Assembly: GCA_009823505.1 (NCBI GenBank)
Contig: VZQC01013826.1
Location: forward strand, 600,920 to 664,919
From: Rhizomys pruinosus
Lineage: Eukaryota > Chordata > Mammalia > Rodentia > Spalacidae
DNA length: 64,000 nt
Reading direction: 5' to 3'
Shown here one piece after another: positions 32,673 through 44,414 of this stretch. Each line of letters opens with the position of its first letter. Positions within the stretch are counted from its first letter, which is position 1. Under the pieces are notes generated by a model, which saw only the letters and a list, made by a program, of their open reading frames with translations, was not told the origin of the DNA and ran no database searches. The translations under genes and the position numbers were made by a program.

Positions 32673-32695
32673 CTCCCTTTCTTAAAACTGCAGTG

Positions 32696-32925
32696 TCGGG
32701 CTGGAGAGATGGCCTAGCGGTTAAGAGCACCGACTGCTTTTGCAGAGGACCCAGGTTTGATTCCCAGCACCCACATGGCAGCTAAGAACCATCTTTAACT
32801 CCAGTTCCAGGGGAATCCGACGCCCTCTTCTGACCTCCGTGGCATTGCATGACATGGGTGCACCAACCTACATGCAGACAGTACACTCATACACATAAAA
32901 AAACAAAAACAACAACAAAAAAAAC
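32696..32925 (+). mobile_element. B3-type SINE, fairly young
   Basis: Sense, with ctgcagtg repeated at about 32687 and 32926 as a short TSD. A-rich tail aaaaaacaaaaacaacaa. Confidence 0.9.
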
Positions 32926-32940
32926 CTGCAGTGCCAGGGC

Positions 32941-32993
32941 AAAACACTGGGGATGTAGCTCAATGGTAGTGTGCTAGCACTGCGTGAGGCCCC
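32941..32993 (+). mobile_element. ID element
   Basis: tRNA-derived ID pattern: ctggggatgtagctcaatgg then gctagcactgcgtgaggc. Confidence 0.7.
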
Positions 32994-33359
32994 GTTAGTC
33001 ACTTCTGGGTTGCTGTGACAAAATACTTGACAGAAGCAATGTAAACGAGGAAAAGTTTGTCTAGGCTCATAGTTTAGAGGGTACAGTCTATTGTGGTGGC
33101 AAGCACTGTGGGCTGGGGCGGCATGGCTGGAGGGCGATCAGTCGGTGGCCGCTGGGACTTTGGGCATGGCTTGTTCACATCACAGTGGATCAGGAGACAG
33201 AGCTCAGGCTAGAAGCAGAAGAAGATGTCATCTTCAAGGCCCACGCAGCAACCCACTCCTGCTAAACAGGTGATGATCCCAGAGGTTCTCCAACCTCCCA
33301 GAAGAGCAGCCCCAGCTGAGGACCACATATCAGAGCACACAAGCATCTGGGGGATATTT

Positions 33360-33365
<6 letters not shown>
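32994..33365. mobile_element. URR1-like DNA transposon, diverged
   Basis: Starts ttagtcacttctgggttgct and carries gaggttctccaacctccca near the right end. Confidence 0.6.
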
Positions 33366-33414
<49 letters not shown>

Positions 33415-33550
33415 AGGAAGAGAAGAATGGGATAAAAATGGAGGAGGAAGGAGGGATGGAGGAAAGAAGAAAGGAAGGAAGGGAGGAAAGAGGGGAGGAA
33501 GGGAGGCAGGGAAAGAAGGAAGGAATGAGGGAGGAAGGGAGGGAGGGAAA
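33366..33550. repeat. (GA)n then GGAA/GGGA purine tract
   Basis: Pure GA at 33366-33411, then degenerate GGAAG to 33550. Confidence 0.96.
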
Positions 33551-34229
33551 ATGAGCTGAGCCAACTGTGCTCACCAGTAGGTCTAGAAACAGCCCCACCA
33601 CGGATGGTCCAGGCATAGGCCTGCTGAAGTGATTCACAGATTACCAGCTTTTCTATTCCGTTTCCCCTGGCAGAGGTTTGATTGATGTCTCTCCAAATTG
33701 CAGAAGAAGCATTTAAGATGGTCTTCAGAAGCACTTGAAGCTCATCTCACTTTAGAGGCCGTGACTTGAGAACCTAAGATGTTATCTGACAGCAAAGGCC
33801 ACTGTGGTCACCACCTGAGCTTTCAGCATTGAAATCCTGCACAGAGACCTAGCCTTCATCACACCTGCTACAATACCCCACCCTTTATCTAAGGCGCTTT
33901 GTGAATTTATTTCTTTCCTTCTTCCTCCCCACTCTGTAGTGAGCTCAGCTTCACTCATTCACAGAGCTTCTGTGACCTGATGGCTAAGATGTGGCCTTGG
34001 CACTAAGATAGGCTGGAATTCTGGTGTGACTGTGAGTGAATCTGCATCATGTCAGTCAATACTGTAGATCTGGGCCAGTATCCAATGGTGTGTTCTCTTC
34101 CTCTCTGGCAACTATTTTTTTCTGCCTCAGAACCAAGTGATTCCTATCAGTTAGTGAGCCAAACATTATAAAACAGGTGGCAAAGAGTTGCCACAGAGAA
34201 AGCACTTGAAGGAACCAAATCAGACCTGG
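33551..34229. other. Unassigned unique sequence
   Basis: About 680 bp; no recognised element. Confidence 0.45.
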
Positions 34230-34632
34230 GCTTTCTTCTTAGTCTGTTTTTGTTACTGTTGTTGTTGCTGTTGTTGCTGTGATAAACACCTGACCAAAAT
34301 TAACTTGGAGGGGGAAGAGTTTATTTCCTCTTATAGGTTATATAGTTTATTCTTAAAGGGAGCCAAGGCAGGAACTCAAGGCAGGAACCTGGAGGTAGGA
34401 ACTGAAACAGAGACTATGGAAGAACAGCACTTGCTTCCCCGGGACTGCTCAGCTACATTTCTTACACAGCCCAGACCCACCTGCCTCTGGAATGTGCTGC
34501 CCACAATTGGCTGGGCCCCCTCCATCAATTAACTGTTAAAAATGCTAGTCCGATGGAGGTAATTTCACAGTTGAGTTTCCTTCTTCTCTGGTATGTCTAG
34601 GTTTGTGTTGTTGACAAAAACTATCCAACACA
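34230..34632. mobile_element. URR1-like DNA transposon
   Basis: ttcttagtctgtttttgtt, with (TTG)n slippage at 34255-34275, ggctgggccccctccatc and the end aaaaactatccaacaca. Confidence 0.65.
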
Positions 34633-35261
34633 GGCATCTAAAGGAGAAGCTGTTTCAGCCAAGTGTGTGAGATGACTGTCACTTAGCCAGGTGAGAGGTT
34701 GGGGAAAGGGCGTCCTGAGATAAGGGAAGGGTGACAACAGAAGTAGAAAGGAAGGAAACAAGATGGTGTGCCTGGGAAATCACAGTTTAGAATTAGAGAG
34801 TGGAGGAACAGACGAGGCTGAGGCTTGGGACTGCAGTTTGTGTGAGGAGGAGAGGTAGTGGAATGAGGAACATTGTCAGGGAATCATGAGACCTCTCACC
34901 ATAGAGCCCTTACCATAAGGCCCCACACCATAGAAGCTCCCATGTTCTTAGCAGCTCTGGTGGAAGAAAGACACCGAAAGTCACAGTTCTATACTTTATT
35001 ACCTTCTTCACAGAGATCTTAGAACTATAGAGGGGCCCTCGTCCAATGTCTCTATTGACTCAGGAGACTGGCTGATAGCCTCCTCTCAATGCTACATCCA
35101 AGCAATATTAATCACTGAATAATACACACAACCTGAGCCTGCTAAGGTAACAGGAGGTTTACTTCATCCACACAGTTTGATGGAGGGTGATTATGAGTTG
35201 GGAAAAGTCAGGTGCTGAAGAAATCCTCTCAGCTTTTTTATATAGAAAAAGTAGGAGATCT
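34633..35261. other. Unassigned unique sequence
   Basis: 629 bp; no recognised element. Confidence 0.45.
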
Positions 35262-35480
35262 TGGTGCTGGAGAGATTGCTCAGTGGTTAAGAGCACTGAC
35301 TTCTCTTGCAGAGGACCCATGTTTGATTCCCAGCACCCACATGATGGCTAACAACTCTCTGTAACTCTAGTTCCAGGGATCCAACATTTCCTTCTGACCT
35401 CCATGGGCACTGTAGACATGACTGCACTTACACACATGCAGGCAATATGCTCATACATCCAAAATAAAAACAATAAATTT
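35262..35480 (+). mobile_element. B3-type SINE, old
   Basis: Sense: gtgctggagagattgctcag to catccaaaataaaaacaat. Confidence 0.83.
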
Positions 35481-35597
35481 AAAAAAATTTTTAAATTTAT
35501 TTTCATATGTGTATGAATGTACTGTCTGCATGCAGGTTTGTGCACCCGTGTCATGCAATGCCGCAGAGGTCAGAAGAGGGTGTCAGATTCCCCGGTG
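35481..35597 (-). mobile_element. B3-type SINE, 5'-truncated
   Basis: Antisense, stopping at ggtgtcagattcccc. Lies tail to tail with the preceding sense copy, making an inverted pair. Confidence 0.82.
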
Positions 35598-35708
35598 CTT
35601 TGGCTGGTTTTCTGCTCTGTTTACCTGAGTCTTAACCATCTTCTAAAGTCAGTGAAATCCCAGGCTCCTCCCTGGAGTTTCAAAAACTATTCCTACCTTG
35701 ATAAAGAT

Positions 35709-36031
35709 ATTAGCTACTTTTCTGTTGCTGTAATAAAATACCATGACAAAGTGGACTTACAGAAGGAAGAGCTTATTTTCACAGTTGGGGAGGAAGAGTC
35801 TGTAATGTTGTGGGAGGCGTGGTGGCAGGTGAATGTAACAGGAAGCAGAATAACTAAAAATGAGGCAAGACTATGAACTCCCACAGCCCACCTCCAGTGA
35901 CGTTCTTCCTTCCGAAAGGCTCCACCTCCCAAAGATACCATGACATCTCCACCATCAACTGGGGACCATATACCAAGTGTTCAAATGCTTTAGTCTTTAG
36001 GGGGGCACTTCTTATTCAGATCACCACAATG
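35709..36031. mobile_element. URR1-like DNA transposon
   Basis: ttagctacttttctgttgct, ataaaataccatgacaaag, right end cttattcagatcaccacaa. Confidence 0.68.
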
Positions 36032-36290
36032 AACTTATTCTGCCTGGAGAGTTTCTGCCCTGTCTGTTTCATTCATAAGACACTTAGCAGTAGTTTATGG
36101 CTGTCCTAGTTTGGTTTCTGTTGCTATGACGAACTCCGTTTCTGAATACAACTTGGGGAGGAAAGGGTTTACTTCATCTAACAGGTTACAGCCCACCATT
36201 GAGGGAAGCCAAGACATAAACTCAAGGCAGGATTGTGAAATAGAAACCACAGAGGAAGGCCACTGCTTAATAGCTTGCTCCTTTTGACTA

Positions 36291-36291
36291 T

Positions 36292-36348
<57 letters not shown>

Positions 36349-36355
36349 TTTCTTT
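36291..36355. repeat. (TTTC)n microsatellite
   Basis: Tetranucleotide array serving as the tail of the antisense B1 that follows. Confidence 0.95.
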
Positions 36356-36479
36356 TTTTGGTCTTTTTGAGACAGGGTCTCCCTTTAGCCCCAGCTCTCC
36401 TGGAACTCACTATGTAGACCAGGTTGGCCTTGAACTCCAGAGTGCTGGGACTAAAGGAATGCACCACCACACCTGGCTA
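36356..36479 (-). mobile_element. B1 SINE with internal deletion
   Basis: Antisense. 'gaactc' passes directly to 'cagagtgctggg', losing about 25 bp. Confidence 0.87.
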
Positions 36480-36635
36480 GCAGCCACATGGCAGCTAACA
36501 ACCACCATTACTCCAGTTCCAGGGGAACCAACTCCCTCTTCTGACCTCCACAGGCACTGCATAGGCACTTACATATATACAGGCAATACACTCATACATG
36601 TAAAATAAAGATAATAAATCAAATGTTTTTTAAAA
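36480..36635 (+). mobile_element. B3-type SINE, 3' half
   Basis: Begins mid-element at agccacatggcagctaac. Tail aaaataaagataataaat. Confidence 0.8.
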
Positions 36636-36647
36636 GAAGTGGGGAGT

Positions 36648-36685
36648 AGCCGGGGAATGGTGGTGCACGCCTTTAATCCCAGCCT
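36648..36685 (+). mobile_element. B1 5' fragment
   Basis: Only the first 38 bp of B1 (tagccggggaatggtggtg) before the URR1-like element resumes. Confidence 0.75.
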
Positions 36686-36918
36686 CAAATATTTTTGTTA
36701 TACACCCCCAGGCCCACCTGCCTTGGCATGGCACTGCCCACAGTGGGCTGGGCTCTCCTACACCAACCAGCAATGAAGGAAATGCTCCGCAGACATGCCC
36801 ACAGGCCAATCTGTTCTAGGAAATTCCTCAATCAAGATTTCCTCTTTTCAGGTGACTCTGGGTTGGATCAAGTTGACAGATGGAGCTAACTATGGAAATG
36901 ACATTGTATATCATTTTC

Positions 36919-37104
36919 TTTTTTTCTTTTCTTTTTTTTTTTTTTTTTTTTTTTTTTGGTCTTTTTAAGACAGGGTCTCCCTGTAGCCCCGGCTATCCTG
37001 GAACTCACTCTGTAGACCAGGCTGGCCTTGAACTCACAAAGGTCTGCCTGCCTCTGCCTCCCAAGTGCTAGGATCAAAGGCGTGCGCCACCACGCCCAGC
37101 TGTT
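36919..37104 (-). mobile_element. B1 SINE with long A-tail
   Basis: Antisense, with poly(T) at 36928-36957. Perfect 11-bp TSD tatcattttct at 36908-36918 and 37105-37115. Confidence 0.93.
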
Positions 37105-37115
37105 TATCATTTTCT

Positions 37116-37360
37116 ATTTCTGTGCATGTGTATAGGCCAGAGGGCAACCTTGAGTGTCATTCCCCAGGCACCATCTTTTCCCTTCTTAAGACAAGTCTCT
37201 CATTAACCTGGAGCTCACTATTTGTACTCGGAGCTGACTGTTTTCACCTCAGAGCTGGGATTACAAGTATAGCAGCCACACCCAGAAAGGGACTGAACTC
37301 AAGTCCTTGTACTTGGAAGGTAAGAACTTTACAGACTGAGCTATCTCCCTAGGATTCCCC
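37116..37360 (-). mobile_element. Old antisense SINE, B4-like
   Basis: taacctggagctcactatt, gagctgggattacaagta, actgagctatctccctagg. Confidence 0.55.
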
Positions 37361-37454
37361 TCTGCTTTTGTAAGCTTTCTTTAAGGCTCAAGGATCGCAA
37401 CTCACACCTGTTTATCATCTTAGACCTCTGAAAGTAGTCGATATAAGGGGAGGC

Positions 37455-37645
37455 AGAATCATGGAGTCCCTGGATTCAGATCTGGCCCTGTCGGCTGCTT
37501 GCTGTGTGACACCAAGCTGTATAATCTCCGACCAACTGCCTTCTCCAAAGTTATTGAGAAAATTTAAGTGCATTCCATTTCTCAAGTGGGGAGCATGGTA
37601 CCTGGTATGCATTAGTCACTCCACAAAGGCCAGCTATCATTGGGA
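37455..37645 (+). mobile_element. MIR SINE
   Basis: ccctggattcagatctgg, gcttgctgtgtgacacca, gcatggtacctggtatgc: core and 3' end of MIR in order. Confidence 0.7.
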
Positions 37646-38438
37646 GCTCAAGGAGTATTCTTTGATGATGGTGAATGAGTCAATTGACCCTCAAAGGGAG
37701 AAAAAGAAGAATTTTTTTAAAGATGAACTCAGAGATAGAAAAATCTCCTTTGCATAGGAAATAGAAAAAGCAGCACAAGTTGGTAGGGATTGCCTCCCTT
37801 CCCCTCCACCATATCCACCTTGCAACAGAAGAGTGCAGGGCATCAAAATGACTAACAGCCCAGCAGGCCACGCAGGGCAGAGTCAGGGGCCCAGGCTGCT
37901 GGGCGAGGTTGCTATTGTCAAGACTGGGCCAGCTTTGCCTCTGGGCCTCAACAGCAGTTAATGCTGTTAGGAAGAAAGATGGGCCCCTTTGGGCCCCAAA
38001 CCCTGGTACTGTAGGAAAAGCCTCCTGAAGGTCAATGATTGGAGACAAACACAAGAGTTGAAGCAGAAGTTTCTAGGGATGTAGCCGATTTTGTCAAGAG
38101 TCAGGGAATATACTATTCTGGGTGCATGTGAATATGTCTTCCCAAGAGTCTTAAAAAGGCAAAAGCATGTTCTCCAATTTTATTTCCATTTGTAACCGTG
38201 GAACAGGCTTCTCTGAAGTACAGACTGACTATTGCTTTCATTTGGTGCCTTGTGAACTTGCAAAGAGATCCTTCTTCAAATATATTTGAGAGTTTTGTGA
38301 TGGGATTTGCATAATCATACTTGCTGCTCATTCTGCTAAAGTCTCCTAGGAGGCTGGCACTCACCTCATAGTGATCCCTTAGGAGGAGCAAGGGAGACAG
38401 AGCACTCACCACCAGTCTCCTAAGTTGGCTGAAAGCAA
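37646..38438. other. Unassigned unique sequence
   Basis: About 790 bp; no repeat family recognised. Confidence 0.45.
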
Positions 38439-38439
38439 T

Positions 38440-38473
<34 letters not shown>

Positions 38474-38615
38474 CATGTGTGCACCAGTGCCCATAAAGCC
38501 AGAAGAGGGATCCCCTGGAGCTGGAGTTACAGGTAATTGTGAGTGCTTAGCTCTGAACTTAGCTCTTCTGTAAGAGCAGCAAGTGCTCTTAACTGCCAAG
38601 CTATCTCCACAACCC
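38439..38615 (-). mobile_element. Old B3-type SINE with (GT)n
   Basis: GT run 38440-38471, then antisense gatcccctggagctggag to aactgccaagctatctcc. Confidence 0.72.
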
Positions 38616-39111
38616 CTCCCCTCAAACAAACTTTTTGCTCACAGGTAGGCAGCCAGAATCAGCAGCAGCCTAGGCCCTGTGGAAAGCCAGTCTACCACGG
38701 CCCAGGGAGGCTGACCAGCTTGTGTGCAGCCTCAGTCATGTGTGCCCCACTTCGCAAAGCAGCTGAGTGTCCCAGCTCTCTGCTGGGATCCCAAGCTCTC
38801 TGCTCTGGGGTTTCATGCCCCCAGCATCCTTTGGAATACAGAACTTAAGCACGGTAGGCTATCCTATGGCAAGAGAGTCAACCGTAGAGCCTAGGCTATC
38901 CCTTACAGTTCCTTCCCCCAGATTGTAGCATTCTTGGTACCTTCTTCCCAAGATCTTCAAACAGGAGCTGCAAGAGTTGGGCTAACCAAGGCCACTTGGC
39001 AACATGTTTTCCTGCATCTTACACTAATAGTTTCTTACACTAATAGTTTCTAAATCTACCTGGAATGTTTCACACTGACTCCCACCCTCTTAAATCATTC
39101 ACTGTCTTTAT
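38616..39111. other. Unassigned unique sequence
   Basis: A 16-bp direct repeat, cttacactaatagttt, occurs twice around 39020-39050. Otherwise nothing recognised. Confidence 0.45.
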
Positions 39112-39345
39112 AACTATTTTTATTTATTTATTATTTTATTTTATGTGAATGCATGTATTGCCTGCATATATGTAAGTGCACCCATGTCATGCAATGCTCG
39201 TGGAGTCAGAATAGGGTATGTCAGATTCCCTAGAACTGGAGTTATGAATGGTTGTTAGCCACCGTGAGGGTGCTGAGATTCAAACCTGGGTTTTCTGCAA
39301 GAAGAGCCAGTGCTCTTAACTGCTGAGCCATCTCTCCAGCCCCTG
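39112..39345 (-). mobile_element. B3-type SINE
   Basis: Antisense, full length: tattttattttatgtgaatg to gccatctctccagcccc. Confidence 0.88.
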
Positions 39346-39667
39346 TCTTTACAATTCTTTTCGTGACATAGTCTTCAGCAAAAGCATCTCCTTGGAGTAT
39401 ATGGCACTGTCTGGAGACATTTTTAGTTTTTATAAGCAGGGTGTTTCTGGAAGCTGCTGGGTAGGTAGTAGCTTGAAATGGTGTTAATCCTATAAGAAAC
39501 AGGAGCATCTTGAAATGAAGGAGGGTCTCATCAGGAATCTCAACACTGAGAAACTCTGAGCTAATGTCATCATCCAGGCCACTCCCCACTAGACCATTCA
39601 TGGCTTGTCACCGAAATATAAGGCTCAATTTAGTATGTGCCTGCAAAGATAGAACCAAAAAGAGTGT
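39346..39667. other. Unassigned unique sequence
   Basis: No recognised element. Confidence 0.45.
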
Positions 39668-39958
39668 GAGGACTGGAGAGATGGCTCAGGAGGTAAAGCG
39701 CTTGCTGTGGAAGTGTGAGAACCAGAGTTTGGATCCCCAGAACCCACAGAAAGCTGGAAGAGGCAGTGGCACCTGGGCTCCCAGGGCTCCTATAGAGAGC
39801 AGGGAGGCCGAGACAGGACAGTCCCAAGAAGCTCCAGGCCAGTGTGGCCTGTGCAGCAGAGACCATCTCAAACAAGGTAGAAAGTGAGGTGAGGACCAAG
39901 ACCTGGGGTGACAACCTGTCCTTTGACCTCAACATGAGTGCTATGAGATGCATGGGCC

Positions 39959-39998
<40 letters not shown>
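39668..39998 (+). mobile_element. B4 SINE with (AC)n tail
   Basis: gaggactggagagatggctc, gatccccagaacccacag, gagaccatctcaaacaagg; AC run 39961-39998. Confidence 0.78.
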
Positions 39999-39999
<1 letters not shown>

Positions 40000-40685
40000 A
40001 TCAGAGCACAGGCACATGGCTGCCCTCTCTGACTTTGACATTGGAGCAACTGACGCATCAACCACGGACCCCCCCCTCCTTCCATCCAGACTGTGGTCAG
40101 GGACAAACTTCAAGTCCTATAGAAACAAATTGCTCTCAAGCCAATGATTAAGAAGCGAAAACAAAGTTATAAAAACACAAATGCAAATCTAGAAGATGGC
40201 AGAATTCCCTCGAAGCATCTTCACAATGCTTTAATCATAATAAACTCAATGCAATTCACTTCAGTTCTTATTTTTACCCTAAAGACACAAGCATAGATCA
40301 TCTCTATCAAACTATTGTCATTTATGTTTGATAAATGGTGTTTATATTTTCACCCAAGACACTCCTAAAATGTTGATGTGTTTCAAACTTTGTTGGGGGA
40401 GGGCTGAGGATGAGTTTAACAGTAATGAATTCATTTAATTATAGCTTATGTCTATTTATTTGATCCAAGAAAATGCTAGTTTTAGATGATTTTATTCCTA
40501 AATCCTACCAAATATTTAAGGAGCTGTTAATTCCTTTTTTATACAAACTATTCAAAAAAGCAAGTCAGGGGAAGATAGAGGCAGTCTTCAAATTACTTTA
40601 TAAAACTAGTATAATTCTAAAATCCAAAGCTTTCAAGAAAAATACATGAAAATTATAGGAAATTTTCATTAATAAGAATAGAAGC
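39999..40685. other. Unassigned AT-rich unique sequence
   Basis: 687 bp; no recognised element. Confidence 0.45.
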
Positions 40686-40850
40686 AGCCTGGTGTGGTGG
40701 CACACACCTTTAATCCCAGCACTTGGGAGGCAGAGGCAGGCAGATCTCTGTGAGTTCAAGGCCACTTTGGTCTACAAAGTGAGTTCCAGGACAGCTAGGG
40801 CTACAGGGAGACTCTGTCTCAAAAAGAAAAAAACAAAAACAAAAACAAAA
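40686..40850 (+). mobile_element. B1 SINE
   Basis: Sense, full length: agcctggtgtggtggcaca to gactctgtctcaaaaag plus a CAAAA tail. Confidence 0.92.
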
Positions 40851-40989
40851 GGAAGATGGTTTAATAATATAAAATCTGTAATTCACCAAGTTAATAGATT
40901 GGAATAATGAGGAATAAAAAAAAATGGACCTACAGGGGCACAAATGACTTCAAAGGAAGTATTATTTTTTTATCAATAGTAGTATGTAT

Positions 40990-41330
40990 TGTTTAACTTT
41001 TGCCGTGTAACAAATAACCACAAGCTTTCAGTGCTACAAAATAAGCATCTATTTTCATATATATTGGGTAAGCTAGGGGCCAGCTATTTTAGATGGGGTT
41101 CAGCTGAGCAGCTCAGCTTGTAAGGGCAGGTCTATGGGCTGGCTGGGTGATTGTGGCCCAGGTGTCTCTCATTATTCCTGGACCAGTTGACAAGACATTA
41201 CAGGTTCCTCTTGTGGCAACACGTTTACAAACAGAACTTCAAACTTACAAACACTTCAGCCCCTTCTTAGATCATTTCTGCCACCATCCCATGTTGACAA
41301 AGCAACTTTTATAACTTGGATTTCAGTCAA
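40990..41330. mobile_element. Possible ancient eutherian repeat
   Basis: Begins ttttgccgtgtaacaaataa ... gctacaaaataagcatc, a pattern I associate with old mammalian interspersed repeats. I cannot assign a family. Confidence 0.35.
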
Positions 41331-41344
41331 AGAATGGGAAAGAG

Positions 41345-41570
41345 TCTCTAGAGAGATGGGTAAGTAGTAAGAAGCACATGACTGCTCTTGTAGAAGATCT
41401 GAGTTTAGTTCCTGGAGCCCATGTCAAGTGGTGCACAACCTTCTGTAACTCCAGCTCCAAGGGAGATCTGATGCCTTCTTCTGGCCTCTCCTGGCACCTG
41501 TACTCATATGCACATCATACACACATAATTAAAAAACAAAAATAAATCTAAACCTAAAAACAACAAAAAG
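41345..41570 (+). mobile_element. B3-type SINE, old
   Basis: ctctagagagatgggtaag, cttctgtaactccagctcc, gatgccttcttctggcctc. Confidence 0.75.
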
Positions 41571-42342
41571 GGAAGTATATCCTGCTGGTCTCATGGTATG
41601 TATACAGAATGAGCCTGAAATTGTGGTCTGTCATTAAAACATATCACAGGGCTACAGGGCATGTGGTTATAATATTATTTATAACTTATGTATACACACC
41701 TACGCATACATTCAATATATAATTTTGTATGTATCGTGTCTTTAAAAATGTACATTCAGCTTTCCTTGTCCCTCTCCAAAGCACCTGCTTTGGGGATAGA
41801 TAACACGTGTTCATACATTCTTTGCAGTTCCCCCCATTAAATGGGAGAAACTGCTTCTCAGCATGAAGGTGGTTTAGCTTTATGACGTTTTGGCTAGCAG
41901 AGTAAACTGGAAATAGTATTGCTTGAGGTTTATTTCTTTTTGTCTCTCCTGGTAAAGAACCACAACTGGCTGAAATGCTTGCTGAGGGTGGAGGAACTCC
42001 AGAAGGGGTAGGAGAGAAAGGTACAAATGCCAGATAAGGCAGGTTTCACAAAGGACTGTAATCGACATAAAGGTTTTTGTCCTATTTGCTAAGAATAAGC
42101 TGATAGGTATATTAAGTAGATATTTGTGGGTTTTCTTCTACTTCTTTATTATCTAATGTAACATTGATGGGGCTAATGGCTAAGCATTATAACTCTGTTA
42201 TCATCTATAAGTTATGGTACATTTAAAAAAGTCTTCCTCAAAGGACTTTCCCACTCCAGCTCTTTGGAACCCAAATGATTACATTCCAAGGTCCAGGTGC
42301 TTCAGGATTTGGTGTTTTATCTGCTGGATTTGATTCTGGTTT
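41571..42342. other. Unassigned AT-rich unique sequence
   Basis: 772 bp; no recognised element. Confidence 0.45.
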
Positions 42343-42521
42343 TTGTTTGTTTGTTTGTTTTGTTTTGTTTTTTGTCTTTTCAAGACAGGGTCTCCCTGTA
42401 GCCCCAGCTGTCCTGGAACTCACTCTGTAGACCAGGCTGGCCTTGAACTCACAAAGATCCACCTGCCTCTGCCACCCGATTGCTAGGATTAAAGGCGTGT
42501 GCCACCACGCCTGGCTGGGCT
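42343..42521 (-). mobile_element. B1 SINE with (TTTG)n tail
   Basis: Antisense body 42372-42519, preceded by TTTG repeat 42343-42371. Confidence 0.92.
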
Positions 42522-42647
42522 TGGGTTATTTTTTTTTCCCCCCTCTTTTGGAATAAAAATGTCCATTTTGGTACCATAACATATTGGAAGCATGTAAGTT
42601 GTTTTTGATGTTCATCAGAGCTCATAGTTAAAAGAGATTTGAGGCTT

Positions 42648-42800
42648 TTTAAAATCTTTTTGAGACAGGGTCTCCCTGCCAACCTGGCCGTCCTGGAACT
42701 CACTCTGTAGACCAGGCTGGCCTTAAACTCACAGAGATCCACCTGCCTCTGCCCCCCTCAAGTGCTAGGATTAAAAGTGTGCACCACCACTCCTGGCAAG
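42648..42800 (-). mobile_element. B1 SINE
   Basis: Antisense: ctttttgagacagggtctcc to gcaccaccactcctggc. Confidence 0.9.
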
Positions 42801-42889
42801 AGATTTGAGACTTTTAAATCATTGGGATTCATAAAGATTTGGGGGGGCCTTTCAAAGTGGGCTATATTATGAGAGAGGCACGAGCATTA

Positions 42890-43045
42890 GAACCATGGCT
42901 CACACTTAATCCCAGTACTCAGGAGGCAGAGGCAGGCAGAGCTCTGTGAGATAGAGGCCAGTCTGATCCACATAGTGAGTTCCAGACCACTTGAGGCTAC
43001 AGGGCAACCCTGTCTCAAAACAAACAAACAAACAAAACCCAACAA
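42890..43045 (+). mobile_element. B1 SINE, 5' end eroded
   Basis: Sense: ccatggctcacacttaatcc to gcaaccctgtctcaaaaca with a CAAA tail. Confidence 0.85.
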
Positions 43046-43074
43046 AACAAAAAAGTGAGAGCTGGGAGACAAGA

Positions 43075-43256
43075 GGACAAGGTTCTGATTTTTAAGCTTT
43101 ATTATTTTAATATTTATTCATTAAAATGTATGTGTATGTGTGTGCCTGCTTAAGGTTATGGTTTTGGACAAGGTTAAGATTTTTAAGCTTTATTATTTTA
43201 ATATTTATTCATTAAAATGTATGTGTATGTGTGTGCCTGCTTAAGGTTATGGTTTT
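43075..43256. repeat. 91-bp tandem duplication
   Basis: 43075-43165 and 43166-43256 match at 89 of 91 bases by eye (ttctga against ttaaga). Contains (TG)n-like tgtatgtgtatgtgtgtg. Confidence 0.95.
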
Positions 43257-43496
43257 TAAAATATTTTTTATTACTTTATTTTTATTTTATTTTATGTGTA
43301 TGAGTGTATTGCCTGCATGTATGTAAGTGTACTTGTGTTGTGCAGTGCCAGCAGAGGTCAGAGGAGGGCATTAGATTCCCCTGAAACTGGACTTACAGAC
43401 AGTTATTAGCCACCACATGGGTTCTGGGAATCAAATCCCAGTCCTCTGCAAAAGCAGCCAGTACTCATAACTGCTTAGCCATTTCTCCAGTCCCGG
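43257..43496 (-). mobile_element. B3-type SINE
   Basis: Antisense: tttattttattttatgtg to agccatttctccagtcc. Confidence 0.87.
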
Positions 43497-43550
43497 GGTT
43501 ATGATTTTTTTTAGTGACATGTTTGTGTGTCAAGCTGACAAGGGTAGATT

Positions 43551-44032
43551 GTGCTGGTTGGTTTTAATGTCAACTTGCCACACATTTGAATCATCTGAGC
43601 GGGGAGGAATTGTCCTGGTTGCCTTAATTGAGATGGGAAAACCTCCACTGAATGTGGCCCATACCTTTAGGGAGCAGCTCAGGGAATGGCAGAAGGAAGA
43701 TTATTTGCCTTTTGCTGGCTTGGCCTTGGCTCTTGACACCACGTTGATTGACCCAGTTGCTGCTCCCTTTGCTGTTATCAGAAGCAGCATTTCCAGGTTT
43801 CCATCCTTTGTTAAGTCCCTGTGGCTCTCCAGGAACAATCTAGGTTTTCAGCGCCATGCTGGGACTGCAGAGGCACCCAGTCTCTTAGAGCAAGCAGCTA
43901 CTGGGTCCTCAGCCTCTCAGGTATGAGACCACTGTTGTTACTATTTCAGTAAAGCTTATGTAATAAATGATTTTAATATATATTCATCCTATTGGTTCTC
44001 CTCTCCTAGAGAACCCTGACTATACACTACTT
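43551..44032. mobile_element. URR1-like DNA transposon
   Basis: tgtgctggttggttttaatg to ctagagaaccctgactata. The 141-residue open frame 43501-43926 crosses it by chance. Confidence 0.6.
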
Positions 44033-44401
44033 TTTATCTTTTATTTACAGGAAATTGATATCTGTACAAGTTCAACATGGGCATGAGTATTTTTGTATAA
44101 TAGATTATTATTAATATTATTATTATTTCTACATTAATTTTAAGCCTGGGCCTCAGGAGACCTACAACATTACTCCTTGTACTGCACGGTTTCTAGCCCT
44201 GCCACTCTTAGCTTCTGAGACCAGATCATTCTTTGCTATCCAGCCTGGTTCTATGCACTGTAGGATGTTCATCTGAATGCTGGTTTCAAGACCAGGTGAC
44301 AGTAACAAGCCCCACCCATCCCTACACTTCCTTAAGGGAAAATAAATTCACAAAATTCACACATTAAATACATTTTAGGAGACCCTTCTTATTTATTCTC
44401 C
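44033..44401. other. Unassigned unique sequence
   Basis: No recognised element. Confidence 0.45.
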
Positions 44402-44414
44402 CACAATCTTATTT

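Larger units (their letters stand above)
36103..36897. mobile_element. URR1-like DNA transposon split by a SINE cluster
   Basis: Left part 36103-36290 (tcctagtttggtttctgttg) and right part 36688-36897 (caggcccacctgccttggc, gttggatcaagttgacag). About 400 bp of SINE and TTTC repeat sits between. Confidence 0.68.

Noticed and set aside
43501..43926. 141-residue open frame
   Set aside because: It crosses a URR1-like transposon in no conserved frame.
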